A stretch of 64,000 bases of DNA from Pantoea sp. CCBC3-3-1 (GCF_007981265.1 NZ_CP034363.1:2790001-2854000), one strand, 5' to 3'. Shown: positions 18,599 through 27,109, counted from the stretch's first letter. A program made the numbers and translations. Notes: generated from the letters alone by a model not told the origin.

Positions 18599-18660
18599 TC
18601 ACATATTGGCAAATTCAGTAATCGTTTTGCCCATGGGCGGTTTGGATTGCTGGAAGTATA
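18599..18660 (-). pseudogene. ycdX: C-terminal end of ycdX left at the islet edge
   Basis: Just upstream of ycdY the minus strand reads FQQSKPPMGKTITEFANM followed by TGA. It aligns with the YcdX end (FLESRGMAPIAEFADL) in spacing and in the IxEFA core, and it sits exactly where ycdX should stop before ycdY. The frame loses resemblance about 20 codons in. With the N-terminal piece at 22537-22707 this marks the left junction of the islet. Confidence 0.5.
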
Positions 18661-18877
18661 AATGACCTGCCGTTATAAATGCTAAATCATTAGCAATGAT
18701 AGGGTGAGAGCCTCTGTCGGGCAAAAAAAACTGCTCTGTGCGAGGAAGCTCGGGCAAAAAGGCCCGTATGGACTAAATGAGTATGTGGCAAACATTAGAA
18801 TATTAGATTTACATTATTAGATTTTACCATTAGGATTACCTAATCCTGGGAGGATATGTTCTTTAACATTTGGGGGC

Positions 18878-19141
18878 ATGATGGTCGAAGTGGTTTGGTC
18901 GAAGCATGCATTGAAGCAACTGATCAAAGTTGACAGCCGCTACCGTAAAACCATTCTGGAGAGAACTCAGCGGTTAGTCGCTTTCCCTGTGGTCGTTCTT
19001 GATATAAAAAAGCTCCAGACTAGTGAAAATCAGTACAGGCTACGTGTTGGAGACTACCGAATAGTGTTTGAACTAATAAAGGGTAATCCAGTGGTTATCA
19101 TGATTGAACAAGTGATGCGCAGAACCTCCAGAACTTACTGA
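18878..19141 (+). CDS. RelE/ParE-type toxin
   Basis: The 87-residue basic protein has the RelE/ParE pattern: an N-terminal VVWSKHALKQLIKVD, a middle KKLQTSENQYRLRVGDYRIVFEL and a C-terminal VIMIEQVMRRTSRTY. The YRLRVGDYRIVF and final strand are the most diagnostic parts. RelE proteins cut mRNA in the ribosome, ParE proteins poison gyrase, and the sequence alone does not separate them. Two adjacent ATG codons (18878, 18881) are possible starts behind a GGGGG. A partner antitoxin follows 68 bp downstream, in a toxin-first order as in HigBA. Confidence 0.85.
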   Translation: MMVEVVWSKHALKQLIKVDSRYRKTILERTQRLVAFPVVVLDIKKLQTSENQYRLRVGDYRIVFELIKGNPVVIMIEQVMRRTSRTY

Positions 19142-19209
19142 TACAAGGCGGAGTATTCCGCCGCTATATTTCATGACATTTGCCGAGATCCAAGCAAACC
19201 GGATAAATT

Positions 19210-19575
19210 ATGTCAAAACAATACATTTATGACGAAACAGGGAAGCCGCAATTCGTTGTGCTGCCTGTTGCAGAATACGAAAAACTTCTTTCAGAAACTG
19301 AGGGTGAGTGGGAAGTTATACCTGTTGAAGCAGATGAACATGATAACGAAACAGTACCCGGTGCTGTAGTAAACATCATGGTTGAACAAGATGTAAGTTT
19401 ACAAGCCGCATGGCGTATCTATCGCAACCTGTCCCAGCAATATATTGCTGAAAAATTGGGCACGACCCAAAGTGCAGTCTCTCAACTTGAGCGCATTGAG
19501 AGTAAACCACAGAAGAAAACCCGTGAACGCCTTGCGAAGCTTTATAATTGCCGCCCGGAACAATTAGTGCTTTAA
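19210..19575 (+). CDS. Antitoxin with Phd-like N-terminus and HTH C-terminus
   Basis: The 121-residue protein starts QYIYDETGKPQFVVLPVAEYEKLL, of which the DETGKP...LPVAEYEKL portion looks like the N-terminal strand-helix of Phd/YefM-type antitoxins. The C-terminal half is an Xre helix-turn-helix (SQQYIAEKLGTTQSAVSQLE). It would neutralise the upstream RelE-type protein and repress the operon. The composite build is common in HigA-like antitoxins of gamma-proteobacteria. A strong terminator follows the stop. Confidence 0.82.
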   Translation: MSKQYIYDETGKPQFVVLPVAEYEKLLSETEGEWEVIPVEADEHDNETVPGAVVNIMVEQDVSLQAAWRIYRNLSQQYIAEKLGTTQSAVSQLERIESKPQKKTRERLAKLYNCRPEQLVL

Positions 19576-19579
19576 ATTG

Positions 19580-19610
19580 AAAGGCTACCGTAGCAGGTAG
19601 CCTTTGATTT
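19580..19610 (+). terminator. Terminator of the toxin-antitoxin operon
   Basis: A 10-bp perfect stem (AAAGGCTACC / GGTAGCCTTT) with a 6-nt loop begins 5 bp after the antitoxin stop and is followed by a short T-rich tract. Confidence 0.85.
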
Positions 19611-19830
19611 AGTTAATACTATAGGTTTTATTCTCACCTAAACCATCGCTATAGACTTTTTTTAGGTTGAGCTTGTTATCATCGATGCTAAACGTAATCA
19701 CTGCATCAGCAGGGCATTACACCATCTGCCGGTGCTTTCAGGATTGTCAGAAGCCCAAATGACTTTATCCGCTTCCAGCTTCCAGCTTCCAGCTTCCAGC
19801 TTCCATTTAATAGTCCATCACTGGCGAGAA
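19609..19830 (-). pseudogene. 3' end of an unrecognised, frame-broken gene
   Basis: Minus-strand peptides DKVIWASDNPESTG, ADGVMPC and DAVITFSIDDNKLNLK, then KVYSDGLGENKTYSIN before TAA, read as one protein only if two small frameshifts are allowed. The 5' part is replaced by a 7-bp tandem repeat. The parent family is not recognised; the sequence looks like the end of a small exported protein. The stop codon lies in the tail of the antitoxin terminator. Confidence 0.5.
19771..19805. repeat. Five tandem copies of a 7-bp unit
   Basis: GCTTCCA is repeated exactly five times with no interruption. It lies inside the decayed gene just before the DUF943 start. Confidence 0.95.
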
Positions 19831-19832
19831 CA

Positions 19833-20303
19833 ATGCTTAATAAAACAAAAATTCAGCTTACAGCTTTTGCTGTTATATTAATCACAATGGTAATTTTTAT
19901 TAGCCAGCAAGCTAAAGAAACAAAAATAGTGGCCGTCATTGACGGCCTGGTCTTTGTTGAAAACGCGCCTGATAACAGTGAAAATAAAATTACATGGTGG
20001 AACAATAACAAATCGTTACTACAAAACAAATACCACCTTATCCCTGAGAACGACTACTTCACTCTTCCAATAATGAACTTTGGTGACGGTTACGTAAAAC
20101 TTCCGCACGCTAATTTTTTATCAGGCGACAATGAAGGAGATTATATATGTGATAACTCGATAAAAAATGAAAAGCGCTGCATCAAGAAAGAGACCAGTTT
20201 TACAGTGATGGGTGAAATGAAGAGTAGCCTGTTTATCTCCATTAATGGTGAAATGTATAAACAAAATAAGACTGATAAAAGTATGTTCTCACCTGTGCCT
20301 TGA
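19833..20303 (+). CDS. DUF943 family protein
   Basis: The 156-residue product has one N-terminal membrane segment or uncleaved signal (LTAFAVILITMVIFISQQ), then the DUF943 pattern: TKIVAVID near residue 30, KITWWNNNKSLLQNKY around 53-68, an IMNFGDGY block near 80, a Cys pair (YICDN...KRCIK) around 104-115 and a final FISINGEMYKQNK. These enterobacterial proteins are small, membrane-anchored and uncharacterised. It is AT-rich relative to neighbours, consistent with horizontal gain. Confidence 0.75.
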   Translation: MLNKTKIQLTAFAVILITMVIFISQQAKETKIVAVIDGLVFVENAPDNSENKITWWNNNKSLLQNKYHLIPENDYFTLPIMNFGDGYVKLPHANFLSGDNEGDYICDNSIKNEKRCIKKETSFTVMGEMKSSLFISINGEMYKQNKTDKSMFSPVP

Positions 20304-20339
20304 AGCGATCGTTTTCGCTCAGACAGGATACTTAAATTT

Positions 20340-20627
20340 CTATAGATTATACTCTGCGGTAATTTCTTGCACCTGCTTATCTCCAGGGTACTTTTTTTGC
20401 AACTGCTTCTGTTGTTTACGAGCGGCACCACAATATTTATCAACTGAAGCCTCGATTTGCTCCTGCTCAGATTTTGACCAAGAGCTATCCCATTCACCCG
20501 CGAAATGCTGACAATCCTCAGCATTGTTCTGGAAAGCTTCAACATCAGCAGGTAGTGCATTAGCCTGTACGGCAGAGCAACCTGCTGAAAATAGTAAAAT
20601 TGCCAATGGCGTAAACTTAATTTTCAT
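20340..20627 (-). CDS. Exported immunity-like small protein
   Basis: Starting at the ATG at 20627 the product has 95 residues with a signal sequence (MKIKFTPLAILLFSAGC) that could be cut as a lipoprotein at Cys17 or at VQA-NA. The mature part has three Cys and the pattern NAEDCQHFAGEWD...VDKYCGAARKQ...LQKKYPGD, which recalls a widespread family of small periplasmic proteins found next to peptidoglycan hydrolases. It starts 1 bp after the stop of the remnant at 20629, so the two form an operon. A role as immunity protein is inference. Confidence 0.6.
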   Translation of the reverse strand: MKIKFTPLAILLFSAGCSAVQANALPADVEAFQNNAEDCQHFAGEWDSSWSKSEQEQIEASVDKYCGAARKQQKQLQKKYPGDKQVQEITAEYNL

Positions 20628-20628
20628 T

Positions 20629-20805
20629 TTATCTCCCATCTGTAGACCAGTGTGTCTTATCACCATCGCCGCCATAAAATTTGATCACTCTACATGCAGA
20701 CGGGACATGCCATAAGCTGCAACCATAGCACTGGCTGCATATAAACCTGATTGTCGTGCTTACCTGAAATTTATGCACCCAGTTTGCACCACTCAGCGCC
20801 TTCAT
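20629..20805 (-). pseudogene. Short remnant, possibly of a peptidoglycan-hydrolase effector
   Basis: The 58-residue frame MKALSGANWVHKFQVSTTI...FYGGDGDKTHWSTDGR has a GGAGAGAG stretch before its ATG. The beginning resembles the WV.KFPTS opening of some cell-wall hydrolases, and the ending could be the natural C-terminus, which would mean an internal deletion. It is tightly linked to the immunity-like gene. The family assignment is weak. Confidence 0.3.
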
Positions 20806-21056
20806 CTCTTTCTCTCTCTCCATTATAAAAAATAAGGCTATTTCAGACACCGTGAAGGTTAAAACAACTACGGCGAATTGAAACGATTACCTCAGGAAAA
20901 ACCTTTTCAATATCCGTCGAATAATGTTTTAGAAATAGCGCCGTTATCATCTGTGAAGCAGATAGCAGTCACACCACAATCCAGTCTCAAAATCAGCGGT
21001 ATGCGAATTCTGCTCAGGGCATAACCGTTGCCCCGCACGGATCTCGCCTGAATGGC

Positions 21057-22403
21057 TCAGTCTTTTACATGTAAAACTTTGCCAAAAATATAGCGGCAAA
21101 ATTCTTTTTTAACATGATATGGCCAGTGTGGCGGATCGGTAACAACGGTTCCCAGCAATGCCATTTCCTGATGTTTCTCTGCTTTACGCTCTTTGTACTC
21201 CTCAGAGTCATAGCCCATGGTTTCGATCACCAGCGCTACCGCTTCGCTTTCTCCAGGCGGCGTTACATAAAGCATAAAGTCGGGTCTAACCGTTAGCTTT
21301 TCTCCTTCATCTTCAATGTCCATATCAAAAATCGGCTTAATGAGATTCAGACGATCTGGCGGCGTGATATTTTCATTGTTGCTCAGCCATTTGCTCATCT
21401 TAATGATATTTTTCAGTGTTTCCCTTTCCCTGTTACTGTCTACAGGAACAGGACACACCATATCAAAAGCCGCACAGGCAAAACCTTTGTAACAGATAAC
21501 TTTCCCCTCCCGGTTTCGTCTGAATTCCAGGATGGCCCAGTATGGAGGGCGACACCCTTCCGCACCGGTGCCCTCGGCGTTGATAGTCATTCTCTGAGAG
21601 GGCGAAAACCGATAAAACGTCCCTTTTACTTTGCAACTGACAGTTTCCCTGTCGAGCTCCTGAGCCAAAACAATCAGATAAAAGCAGACTGCTTTACGGC
21701 TGTCCCAGTCACTTTCTTCAAGGCTGGTCATCAGTTCCTCACGCGCCTTATCGCTCATCCAGGGGGTGAAGTGGATAATCTCCGAAAGTTTACGTTCCTT
21801 ATAAAAGCAGTGCTGCTCTGTTACTTTCTTTAGCGCGTTAACCGCATTCATCATGGAGAGGTTAGTCGCGTCAGGATATAAACAAAGCTCATTAATACGG
21901 GCAGCATCAAGTAGCGTTAACAGGGTCCGTCCAATGGCTGGAATTCTTTTGCCTGTTGCGCGTTTGCGTTCACCCTCACTTCCGGTGCCGCCACTGATAC
22001 GCGCTGGTTTTTCTGCTTCCGGTAAAAAATTACTGAAGCTTACCGGGCGTAATACTACGGCTTCGGGTTCGGCCTGAGTTTCAGTGCCAGATTTTTTCAG
22101 GCGAAATAACGGGCATCCTGAAAGATGAACCCCCGAAGAAGGAACACGCCGGATAAAGGCGCCTTTTACAGAAGTGTTTAGTGCGGGTGAGTCAGCGTTG
22201 CAGTCGCATTGCAAAAAAAGTTTACGCTCCCGCATTTCGTCAAGGATCTTTTCAACTGAGGCTTTTTCGCCATAGCGTTCTTTCCGCCCGCTTCCACAGA
22301 CATTAAAAATCGCCTGCTTCTCTTCCGGTTCAAGTTCTCGTTCTTTATGGCCTCGTGGATTTTCTTTCCATACAAGTTTCAAACTCCCTCCATTTGCTGC
22401 CAT
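21057..22403 (-). CDS. DUF1173-like protein with Cys/His cluster and PD-(D/E)XK-like end
   Basis: This 448-residue protein is not firmly recognised. Near residues 63-98 it has CDC...FIRRVPSSGVHLSGCP, which resembles the N-terminal Cys/His region of DUF1173 proteins (CLC...KRMP..G..H...C). The middle parts GRTLLTLLDAARI and KLSEIIHF also follow that family's order. The end has RPDFML, then ALVIETMG and EEYKERKAEKHQEM, arranged like a PD-(D/E)XK nuclease fold. DUF1173 genes usually travel with conjugative elements. It is the largest gene of the ycdX islet. The start at 22403 has no good ribosome site, so the N-terminus may be a few codons shorter. Confidence 0.5.
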   Translation of the reverse strand: MAANGGSLKLVWKENPRGHKERELEPEEKQAIFNVCGSGRKERYGEKASVEKILDEMRERKLFLQCDCNADSPALNTSVKGAFIRRVPSSGVHLSGCPLFRLKKSGTETQAEPEAVVLRPVSFSNFLPEAEKPARISGGTGSEGERKRATGKRIPAIGRTLLTLLDAARINELCLYPDATNLSMMNAVNALKKVTEQHCFYKERKLSEIIHFTPWMSDKAREELMTSLEESDWDSRKAVCFYLIVLAQELDRETVSCKVKGTFYRFSPSQRMTINAEGTGAEGCRPPYWAILEFRRNREGKVICYKGFACAAFDMVCPVPVDSNRERETLKNIIKMSKWLSNNENITPPDRLNLIKPIFDMDIEDEGEKLTVRPDFMLYVTPPGESEAVALVIETMGYDSEEYKERKAEKHQEMALLGTVVTDPPHWPYHVKKEFCRYIFGKVLHVKD

Positions 22404-22527
22404 CCATTCGGCAGCATTACTTTATACGGTTCGCTCATTAGAAACGCCAGCTGATGCCAGCGCCATTGCCCTGCCCTTAAAAGCTCATAACTACAGTATT
22501 GTGTTTATCTGAATAGCGCAAGAATCG

Positions 22528-22707
22528 TCAGGCGGCGCGCATATTCGCAAAATGCCAGTAATGCGGCGCGTCCGCCATATCCGGGCCATGGTCGGTTATC
22601 GCCAGCAGCTTAATGCCATAAGTCTGCGCCTGCTGCGTGTCGTCTCGCAGCGTGCTGTAGGCGTGCGTGCTGGCAATCGTGTGCATATGAAGGTCAGCGG
22701 GATACCT
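22528..22707 (-). pseudogene. ycdX: N-terminal fragment of ycdX
   Basis: The minus strand reads [19 protein letters not shown], then [27 protein letters not shown] and soon a stop. This is the PHP-domain start of the zinc phosphatase YcdX, with the metal-binding HMH and TDHGPD residues intact. Identity stops after NMR, at about 22537, where the islet begins. The codon expected to be ATG reads AGG at 22705-22707, 6 nt after a good AGGAG. The start is therefore also lost. Confidence 0.9.
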
Positions 22708-22746
22708 ATTTCTCTCCTGAGTTAAGCAGGAATAGCCGCAGTGACG

Positions 22747-23685
22747 TTAATAGCCCCGACTGAGGTCAACGCGGCCAGCCGGCATCTCACCCGCTTCACG
22801 CTGTTGAATCGCGTGAGCAAGATAGTCCATCGCTTCATCAGGTAATGTGACGGCAGCATTGTGCGGCGTGATCGCAATCGCCGGATGCGCCCAGAAAGGA
22901 TGATCTCTCTTTAGCGGCTCTTCAACGAAAACGTCCAGCGCAGCTCCTTTGACCTCGCCCGCCTCAATCGCCGCCAGCAGGTCTTCCTCAACCAGATGCG
23001 CGCCACGCGCCAGGTTGATCAGATAAGCTTCGGGCTGGAGTTTGCTGAGTAACTGACGGTTAAGGATGCCCTCGGTCTGAGGCGTGTTTGGCAACAGATT
23101 GATCAGCACTTTGCTACCGGAAAGAAACGCATTCAGCTGGTCTGCGCCATGAAAACTGGTAACGCCAGGTAAATCTTTCGGTGAACGGCTCCAGCAACGC
23201 ACCGGAAATCCCCAGAAGCGCAGGCTTTCGGCCACGCTGCTGCCCAGTACACCCGCGCCGAGAATACCGATACTAAACGCCTCACGCGAGTTGTTCGTCA
23301 GGTGTTGCCAGCGGGCCTCGGTCTTCAACTGCTGATATTCATTGAAGCGACGGAACCAGCCCAGCACGTGCCAGACGGCATATTCCTGCATCTGACGGCC
23401 CATTCCGGTATCTTCCAGCCGGAACAAAGGCACATTTTCAGCCAGCATGGTCGGATGCTGACGCAGCTGGCTGAGAATATCGTCCACGCCGGCCCCTAAA
23501 GCAAATACGCCTTTCAGCTCGCTACGTCCTTGCAGCATTTCTAACGGCGGCTGACGGACCAGCGCGTAATCCGCATGCGCCTCATCACCTGGCTGCCAGA
23601 CACGAACGCGAGCGTTCAGCCGCTGCTGTAATCCATTAATCCACTTTTCCGCTTTAAATGAAGGATGATAGAAAATGATGTCCAC
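22747..23685 (-). CDS. ghrA: Glyoxylate/hydroxypyruvate reductase A
   Basis: GhrA reduces glyoxylate and hydroxypyruvate with NADPH in the cytoplasm. The 312-residue protein has the Rossmann motif [16 protein letters not shown] around residue 140, the catalytic Arg in NLARGAHLV, an acidic DVFVEEPL and the catalytic His in ITPHNAAVT. It is the first gene of what was the ghrA-ycdX-ycdY operon; the next gene is now truncated 40 bp downstream. Confidence 0.95.
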   Translation of the reverse strand: MDIIFYHPSFKAEKWINGLQQRLNARVRVWQPGDEAHADYALVRQPPLEMLQGRSELKGVFALGAGVDDILSQLRQHPTMLAENVPLFRLEDTGMGRQMQEYAVWHVLGWFRRFNEYQQLKTEARWQHLTNNSREAFSIGILGAGVLGSSVAESLRFWGFPVRCWSRSPKDLPGVTSFHGADQLNAFLSGSKVLINLLPNTPQTEGILNRQLLSKLQPEAYLINLARGAHLVEEDLLAAIEAGEVKGAALDVFVEEPLKRDHPFWAHPAIAITPHNAAVTLPDEAMDYLAHAIQQREAGEMPAGRVDLSRGY

Positions 23686-23775
23686 GTTTGCTCTCCTGTT
23701 TTTCTCAGGCTCTGAGAAAAAGCCGCCGCTGGCAAGAAATAATTGGTTGTATGCTTATAATATCGCACACAATTA

Positions 23776-25236
23776 TTAGCGTGATGTACTTATCAGCTTG
23801 CGCAACAGCGGCATCAGCATCAATAAAATCAGCCCCGTCGCTGCACTGCCCCAGCCAAGCAGACTGAAAATATGACTGTAGCCAGGATTGGTTAGGGCAG
23901 GAGAACTGCCGCTGTTTTCCGGCATCATTCCAGAAACGTAGCCAGACAGCACCGAGGCGACGCCCGTTACCATCATCCAGCCGCCCATCATCACGCCCTG
24001 ATAGCGGGCCGGAGCCAGTTTGCCAATCATCGCGTAGCCCACCGGAGAGATCAGCAGTTCGGCGATACTCTGCAAAATGTAGCTGATAACGATCCACTTA
24101 AACGCCACCATGCCGTCAGCACCCGCAAACATAATGCCCAGCGGCAGTACCAGCATGCCCAGTCCGATGCAAAAAAGTGAAGAAGCGAACTGTAGAGGAA
24201 TATCAATCCGCCAGCCGCGTTCCCGCAGATTGCGGAAACCCACAGCCAGCAGCGGCCCGCCGAAGACAATTACCAGGGTGTTGATATTCTGTATCCACTG
24301 CGGCGATATCTGAATGCCATAGACATGGCGCATAATGTTGTATTCGGTAAACAGCATCAGGCCCATCGGCGCCAGCTGATAGAGCGTCCAGAACACCAGC
24401 GCACCCACCGCCAGCATCAGATAGGCCGTCATACGACGCTGTTCGTCACGCGGGCGATGCCGTAGCGTGATAAAAGCAAGTAGCAGGAAAATCGCCGCGC
24501 CGACCACCAGCACAAAGCTGCCGGTGAAATCAGCATGGGTCAGCAGCAGCCTGATAATCGGCACCAGTATCACTAAAATTGCCAGCCCGGCCAGCATTCT
24601 CTGGCGAAACTGGCTGCGGTTTACGTGTAATAAAGGCGTATTGATATCGGCTAACATTCGCCAGCGCAGCAGCGTAATCGTGATGGCTACTATGTTGCCA
24701 AGCGTGGCAAACAGGAACAGCGCCTGATAATGCTCGCCGATCTGGAAATAACCTGCGCCGGTAAAACCAATAAAGAAACCGAGGTTCATGCCCGCATAAT
24801 TCCAGAGAAAAGCGCTTTCGCGGCGATTATCATCCGGCGTAAAGCGCTGGGTCAGCATCATGTTAATGCAGGTGACGTTCAGGCCGCTCCCGGTCAGAAA
24901 CATTGCCAGCCCCCAGTACAACCCCTCCGCGCTTTGCCCGGAAAGGATCCAGCAGCCGATAATTTGCAGGATCATGCCCAGCACAAAAAGATTGCGATTG
25001 CTGAGATAGCGCCCGCCAAGATAGCCACCAAACAGGTGCAGGCCATAGTTAAACGCCCCGAAGACGCCCATCATGGTATTGGCCTGTGCTTCACTGAATC
25101 CCAGGCGCTTGGTGGCGTACAGCACCAGCGTCGAATAGAGCACGGCGAAACCCAGTGTGGCGAAGATTTGCATAAAGAACAGCGAGCCGGTGCCGGTTGG
25201 CGCGGCAGGCGGGGTTTTTCTTGTCACGGTATCCAC
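23776..25236 (-). CDS. POT/PTR-family peptide transporter homologue with altered ExxER motif
   Basis: The 486-residue inner-membrane protein has about 14 hydrophobic segments and follows the proton-dependent oligopeptide transporter pattern (FGAFNYGLHLFGGYLGGRYL, WNYAGMNLGFFIG). In helix 1, where POT proteins have ExxERF, this one reads QIFATLGF, so both Glu and the Arg of the proton-coupling motif are missing. Substrate and coupling are thus uncertain. It lies 90 bp upstream of ghrA in the same orientation. Confidence 0.8.
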   Translation of the reverse strand: MDTVTRKTPPAAPTGTGSLFFMQIFATLGFAVLYSTLVLYATKRLGFSEAQANTMMGVFGAFNYGLHLFGGYLGGRYLSNRNLFVLGMILQIIGCWILSGQSAEGLYWGLAMFLTGSGLNVTCINMMLTQRFTPDDNRRESAFLWNYAGMNLGFFIGFTGAGYFQIGEHYQALFLFATLGNIVAITITLLRWRMLADINTPLLHVNRSQFRQRMLAGLAILVILVPIIRLLLTHADFTGSFVLVVGAAIFLLLAFITLRHRPRDEQRRMTAYLMLAVGALVFWTLYQLAPMGLMLFTEYNIMRHVYGIQISPQWIQNINTLVIVFGGPLLAVGFRNLRERGWRIDIPLQFASSLFCIGLGMLVLPLGIMFAGADGMVAFKWIVISYILQSIAELLISPVGYAMIGKLAPARYQGVMMGGWMMVTGVASVLSGYVSGMMPENSGSSPALTNPGYSHIFSLLGWGSAATGLILLMLMPLLRKLISTSR

Positions 25237-25403
25237 TACTTACCTCATGATTTTTCTGTCGGCAGAAGTGCATTATTATGCACGTTGTGCCGCATATTAC
25301 TCTCCCGTAAAAGTGTTTTGCCGTCAGAAATGGTTTTTTTGCCGATTAAAGCAGCAAAGTGGTTTAAAACTGGCTGAACGAACAGAAAAGTATTGAAAGA
25401 GTG

Positions 25404-25432
25404 TTGACCGGCGAACAACTTTTCCCTACATT
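25404..25432 (+). promoter_or_regulatory. Sigma-70 promoter of tRNA-Ser copy 1
   Basis: TTGACC and TACATT are separated by 17 bp. A GC-rich stretch follows (ACCGGCC), as in stringently controlled stable-RNA promoters. The tRNA begins 33 bp downstream. Confidence 0.75.
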
Positions 25433-25465
25433 ACCGGCCACGCAACCGAGGTTGCGGAACGATAC

Positions 25466-25553
25466 GGTGAGGTGTCCGAGTGGCTGAAGGAGCACGCCTG
25501 GAAAGTGTGTATACGGCAACGTATCGGGGGTTCGAATCCCCCTCTCACCGCCA
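25466..25553 (+). tRNA. serX: tRNA-Ser(GGA), copy 1
   Basis: The 88-nt gene has a GGTGAGG acceptor strand, a long class II variable arm, anticodon GGA in CCTGGAAAG, a GGTTCGAATCC T-arm and an encoded CCA. It reads serine codons UCC/UCU. It nearly equals copy 2 at 27306-27393; differences lie in the T-stem. Confidence 0.97.
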
Positions 25554-25565
25554 TATTTAACGAGA

Positions 25566-25593
25566 AAGCCTGAGCAAAAGCTCAGGCTTTTTT
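25566..25593 (+). terminator. Terminator of tRNA-Ser copy 1
   Basis: Stem AAGCCTGAGC / GCTCAGGCTT with AAAA loop and a T6 run follows the tRNA by 12 bp. Confidence 0.92.
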
Positions 25594-25656
25594 GTTGTTG
25601 TCATCGTGCTGACTCATGTTCTTCGCGTTTTTCAGCTGAAAGCTCAGGTTTTATCA

Positions 25657-27057
25657 CTATTTGAGCTCCATTGCGGCTTTCATGGTATAGAACAGATCGG
25701 TTTGATCGGTCAGACCTACGACATTCGCGGCGTGCGGGCCATAAGCGGCAATGCGCAGTTGTGTACCGGTATGTCCCTGTGACTCTTCTTCTGAGTTACC
25801 GTAGCTGATGGTCATTGGGCTACCTTCTTTAGTCATCAGCTTCTGCGTCAGTCCCGGTGCTTTACTGTCATTAGCGATAATCTGGCTGGAGTGCGCATGG
25901 TCGGCAGTAACAATAACCAGCGTATTGCCGTCTTTACGGGCAAATTCCAGCGCTTTTTGCACCGCTTCATCCAAATCAACCGTTTCGCCAATCTGTCCAC
26001 ACGGATTAGCAACGTGGTCCTGCTTATCAATGGAAGCGCCTTCCACCTGCAGGAAGAAGCCGTTCTGATTTTTGCTTAGCAGTTCAATGGCTTTATCGGT
26101 CATCTGCGCCAGTGTCGGAGTCGATGCCGGACGCTCGCTGTTAACTTCACAGCTCACCGCTTTATCCTCCAGATTGCCATGATAAGTGGCTTTCGGTCCT
26201 TTCCAGCGTACCGGCATATTGCCTTCAGCAAACAGCCCTAATATTGGTTTGTCATGCGTCGCTTCCTTCAGCGCATTCATCCCATCAAGATTGTTAACCA
26301 GCTGATAACCGCGCAGCTTCGCCTGCTCCTCCAGGGTTTTGCCCTGCCATTCGCCTGCTTTTGCCGTTTCGCCAAAAGTCTTTCCTCCGCCGCCAAAGGT
26401 TACATCAGCCCTGGCGTTTAACAGCTGTTCGGCAATCGATCCTTTGCCGCCCTTCTCTAACGCGTTGCTGGCACAGATTTCAGTGGTTTTTTCCGGGCCA
26501 TAACATTTTCGTGATGTCACGTGCGCAATCTGGGCGGCTGGCGTTGCATCTTCAAGTTCAGCCGTTGAGACGTTGCCGGTCGCTTTGCCTGCGGCTTTCG
26601 CGATTTCCATAATAGTAGGATGATCGTGGCCGTTAACGTCTACCCCGATTGCGCCATTATACGATTTTACGCCGGTGCTCCAGGCCGTGGCGGAGGCCGC
26701 GGAATCAGTAACATAGTCAGGTTTGTGGGTTTTCTTATCAAGCGCGTAGTGAGTGTACTGACCGGTGAGCGGCAGTGCGTCGATGCCCTTGAAAAAACCG
26801 CCCGCCCCTTCGGCATAGTTACGTGCGGCGGTAATTTCAGAATCGCCCATGCCGTCGCCAATCAGCAAGATGACGTTTTTAGCCTGATTGCTGTTTAACG
26901 ACGCTTTCAATGCGGCCGTTTGATCTTCCGTGAGGCGACGCGCGCCCCCGGGCTGAGTGATATCACCCTGCGCGGCGCGGGCGGCAGTGTCTGCCCAGGT
27001 CGGGGAAGAGACGAGGCTGGCAAGCAAAGTTAATGCAAAAAGATTCCGGGATTTCAT
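25657..27057 (-). CDS. phoA: Periplasmic alkaline phosphatase
   Basis: PhoA hydrolyses phosphomonoesters in the periplasm to free phosphate. The 466-residue precursor has a Sec signal ([17 protein letters not shown]), the metal site [11 protein letters not shown], the nucleophilic Ser in [11 protein letters not shown], and conserved metal ligands in [20 protein letters not shown] and [12 protein letters not shown]. Two Cys pairs could form the usual disulfides. The gene lies between two near-identical tRNA-Ser genes and reads opposite to them. A Pho-box-like sequence is found 53-70 bp upstream. Confidence 0.97.
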   Translation of the reverse strand: MKSRNLFALTLLASLVSSPTWADTAARAAQGDITQPGGARRLTEDQTAALKASLNSNQAKNVILLIGDGMGDSEITAARNYAEGAGGFFKGIDALPLTGQYTHYALDKKTHKPDYVTDSAASATAWSTGVKSYNGAIGVDVNGHDHPTIMEIAKAAGKATGNVSTAELEDATPAAQIAHVTSRKCYGPEKTTEICASNALEKGGKGSIAEQLLNARADVTFGGGGKTFGETAKAGEWQGKTLEEQAKLRGYQLVNNLDGMNALKEATHDKPILGLFAEGNMPVRWKGPKATYHGNLEDKAVSCEVNSERPASTPTLAQMTDKAIELLSKNQNGFFLQVEGASIDKQDHVANPCGQIGETVDLDEAVQKALEFARKDGNTLVIVTADHAHSSQIIANDSKAPGLTQKLMTKEGSPMTISYGNSEEESQGHTGTQLRIAAYGPHAANVVGLTDQTDLFYTMKAAMELK

Positions 27058-27109
27058 CAGACTAACGCTCCATAAGAAAATATGACCAAAGATTTCAGGC
27101 CTTCAGTCT

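Larger units (their letters stand above)
18661..22536. mobile_element. Accessory islet replacing the middle of ycdX
   Basis: About 3.9 kb lies between the two surviving ends of ycdX. It carries a toxin-antitoxin pair, a decayed frame with a 7-bp tandem repeat, a DUF943 protein, an immunity-like protein with an effector remnant, and a DUF1173-like protein. The 19.6-20.9 kb part is visibly AT-rich. No integrase, transposase or terminal repeats are seen, so the insertion mechanism is unknown; about 170 codons of ycdX are also missing. The boundaries are approximate. Confidence 0.65.
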
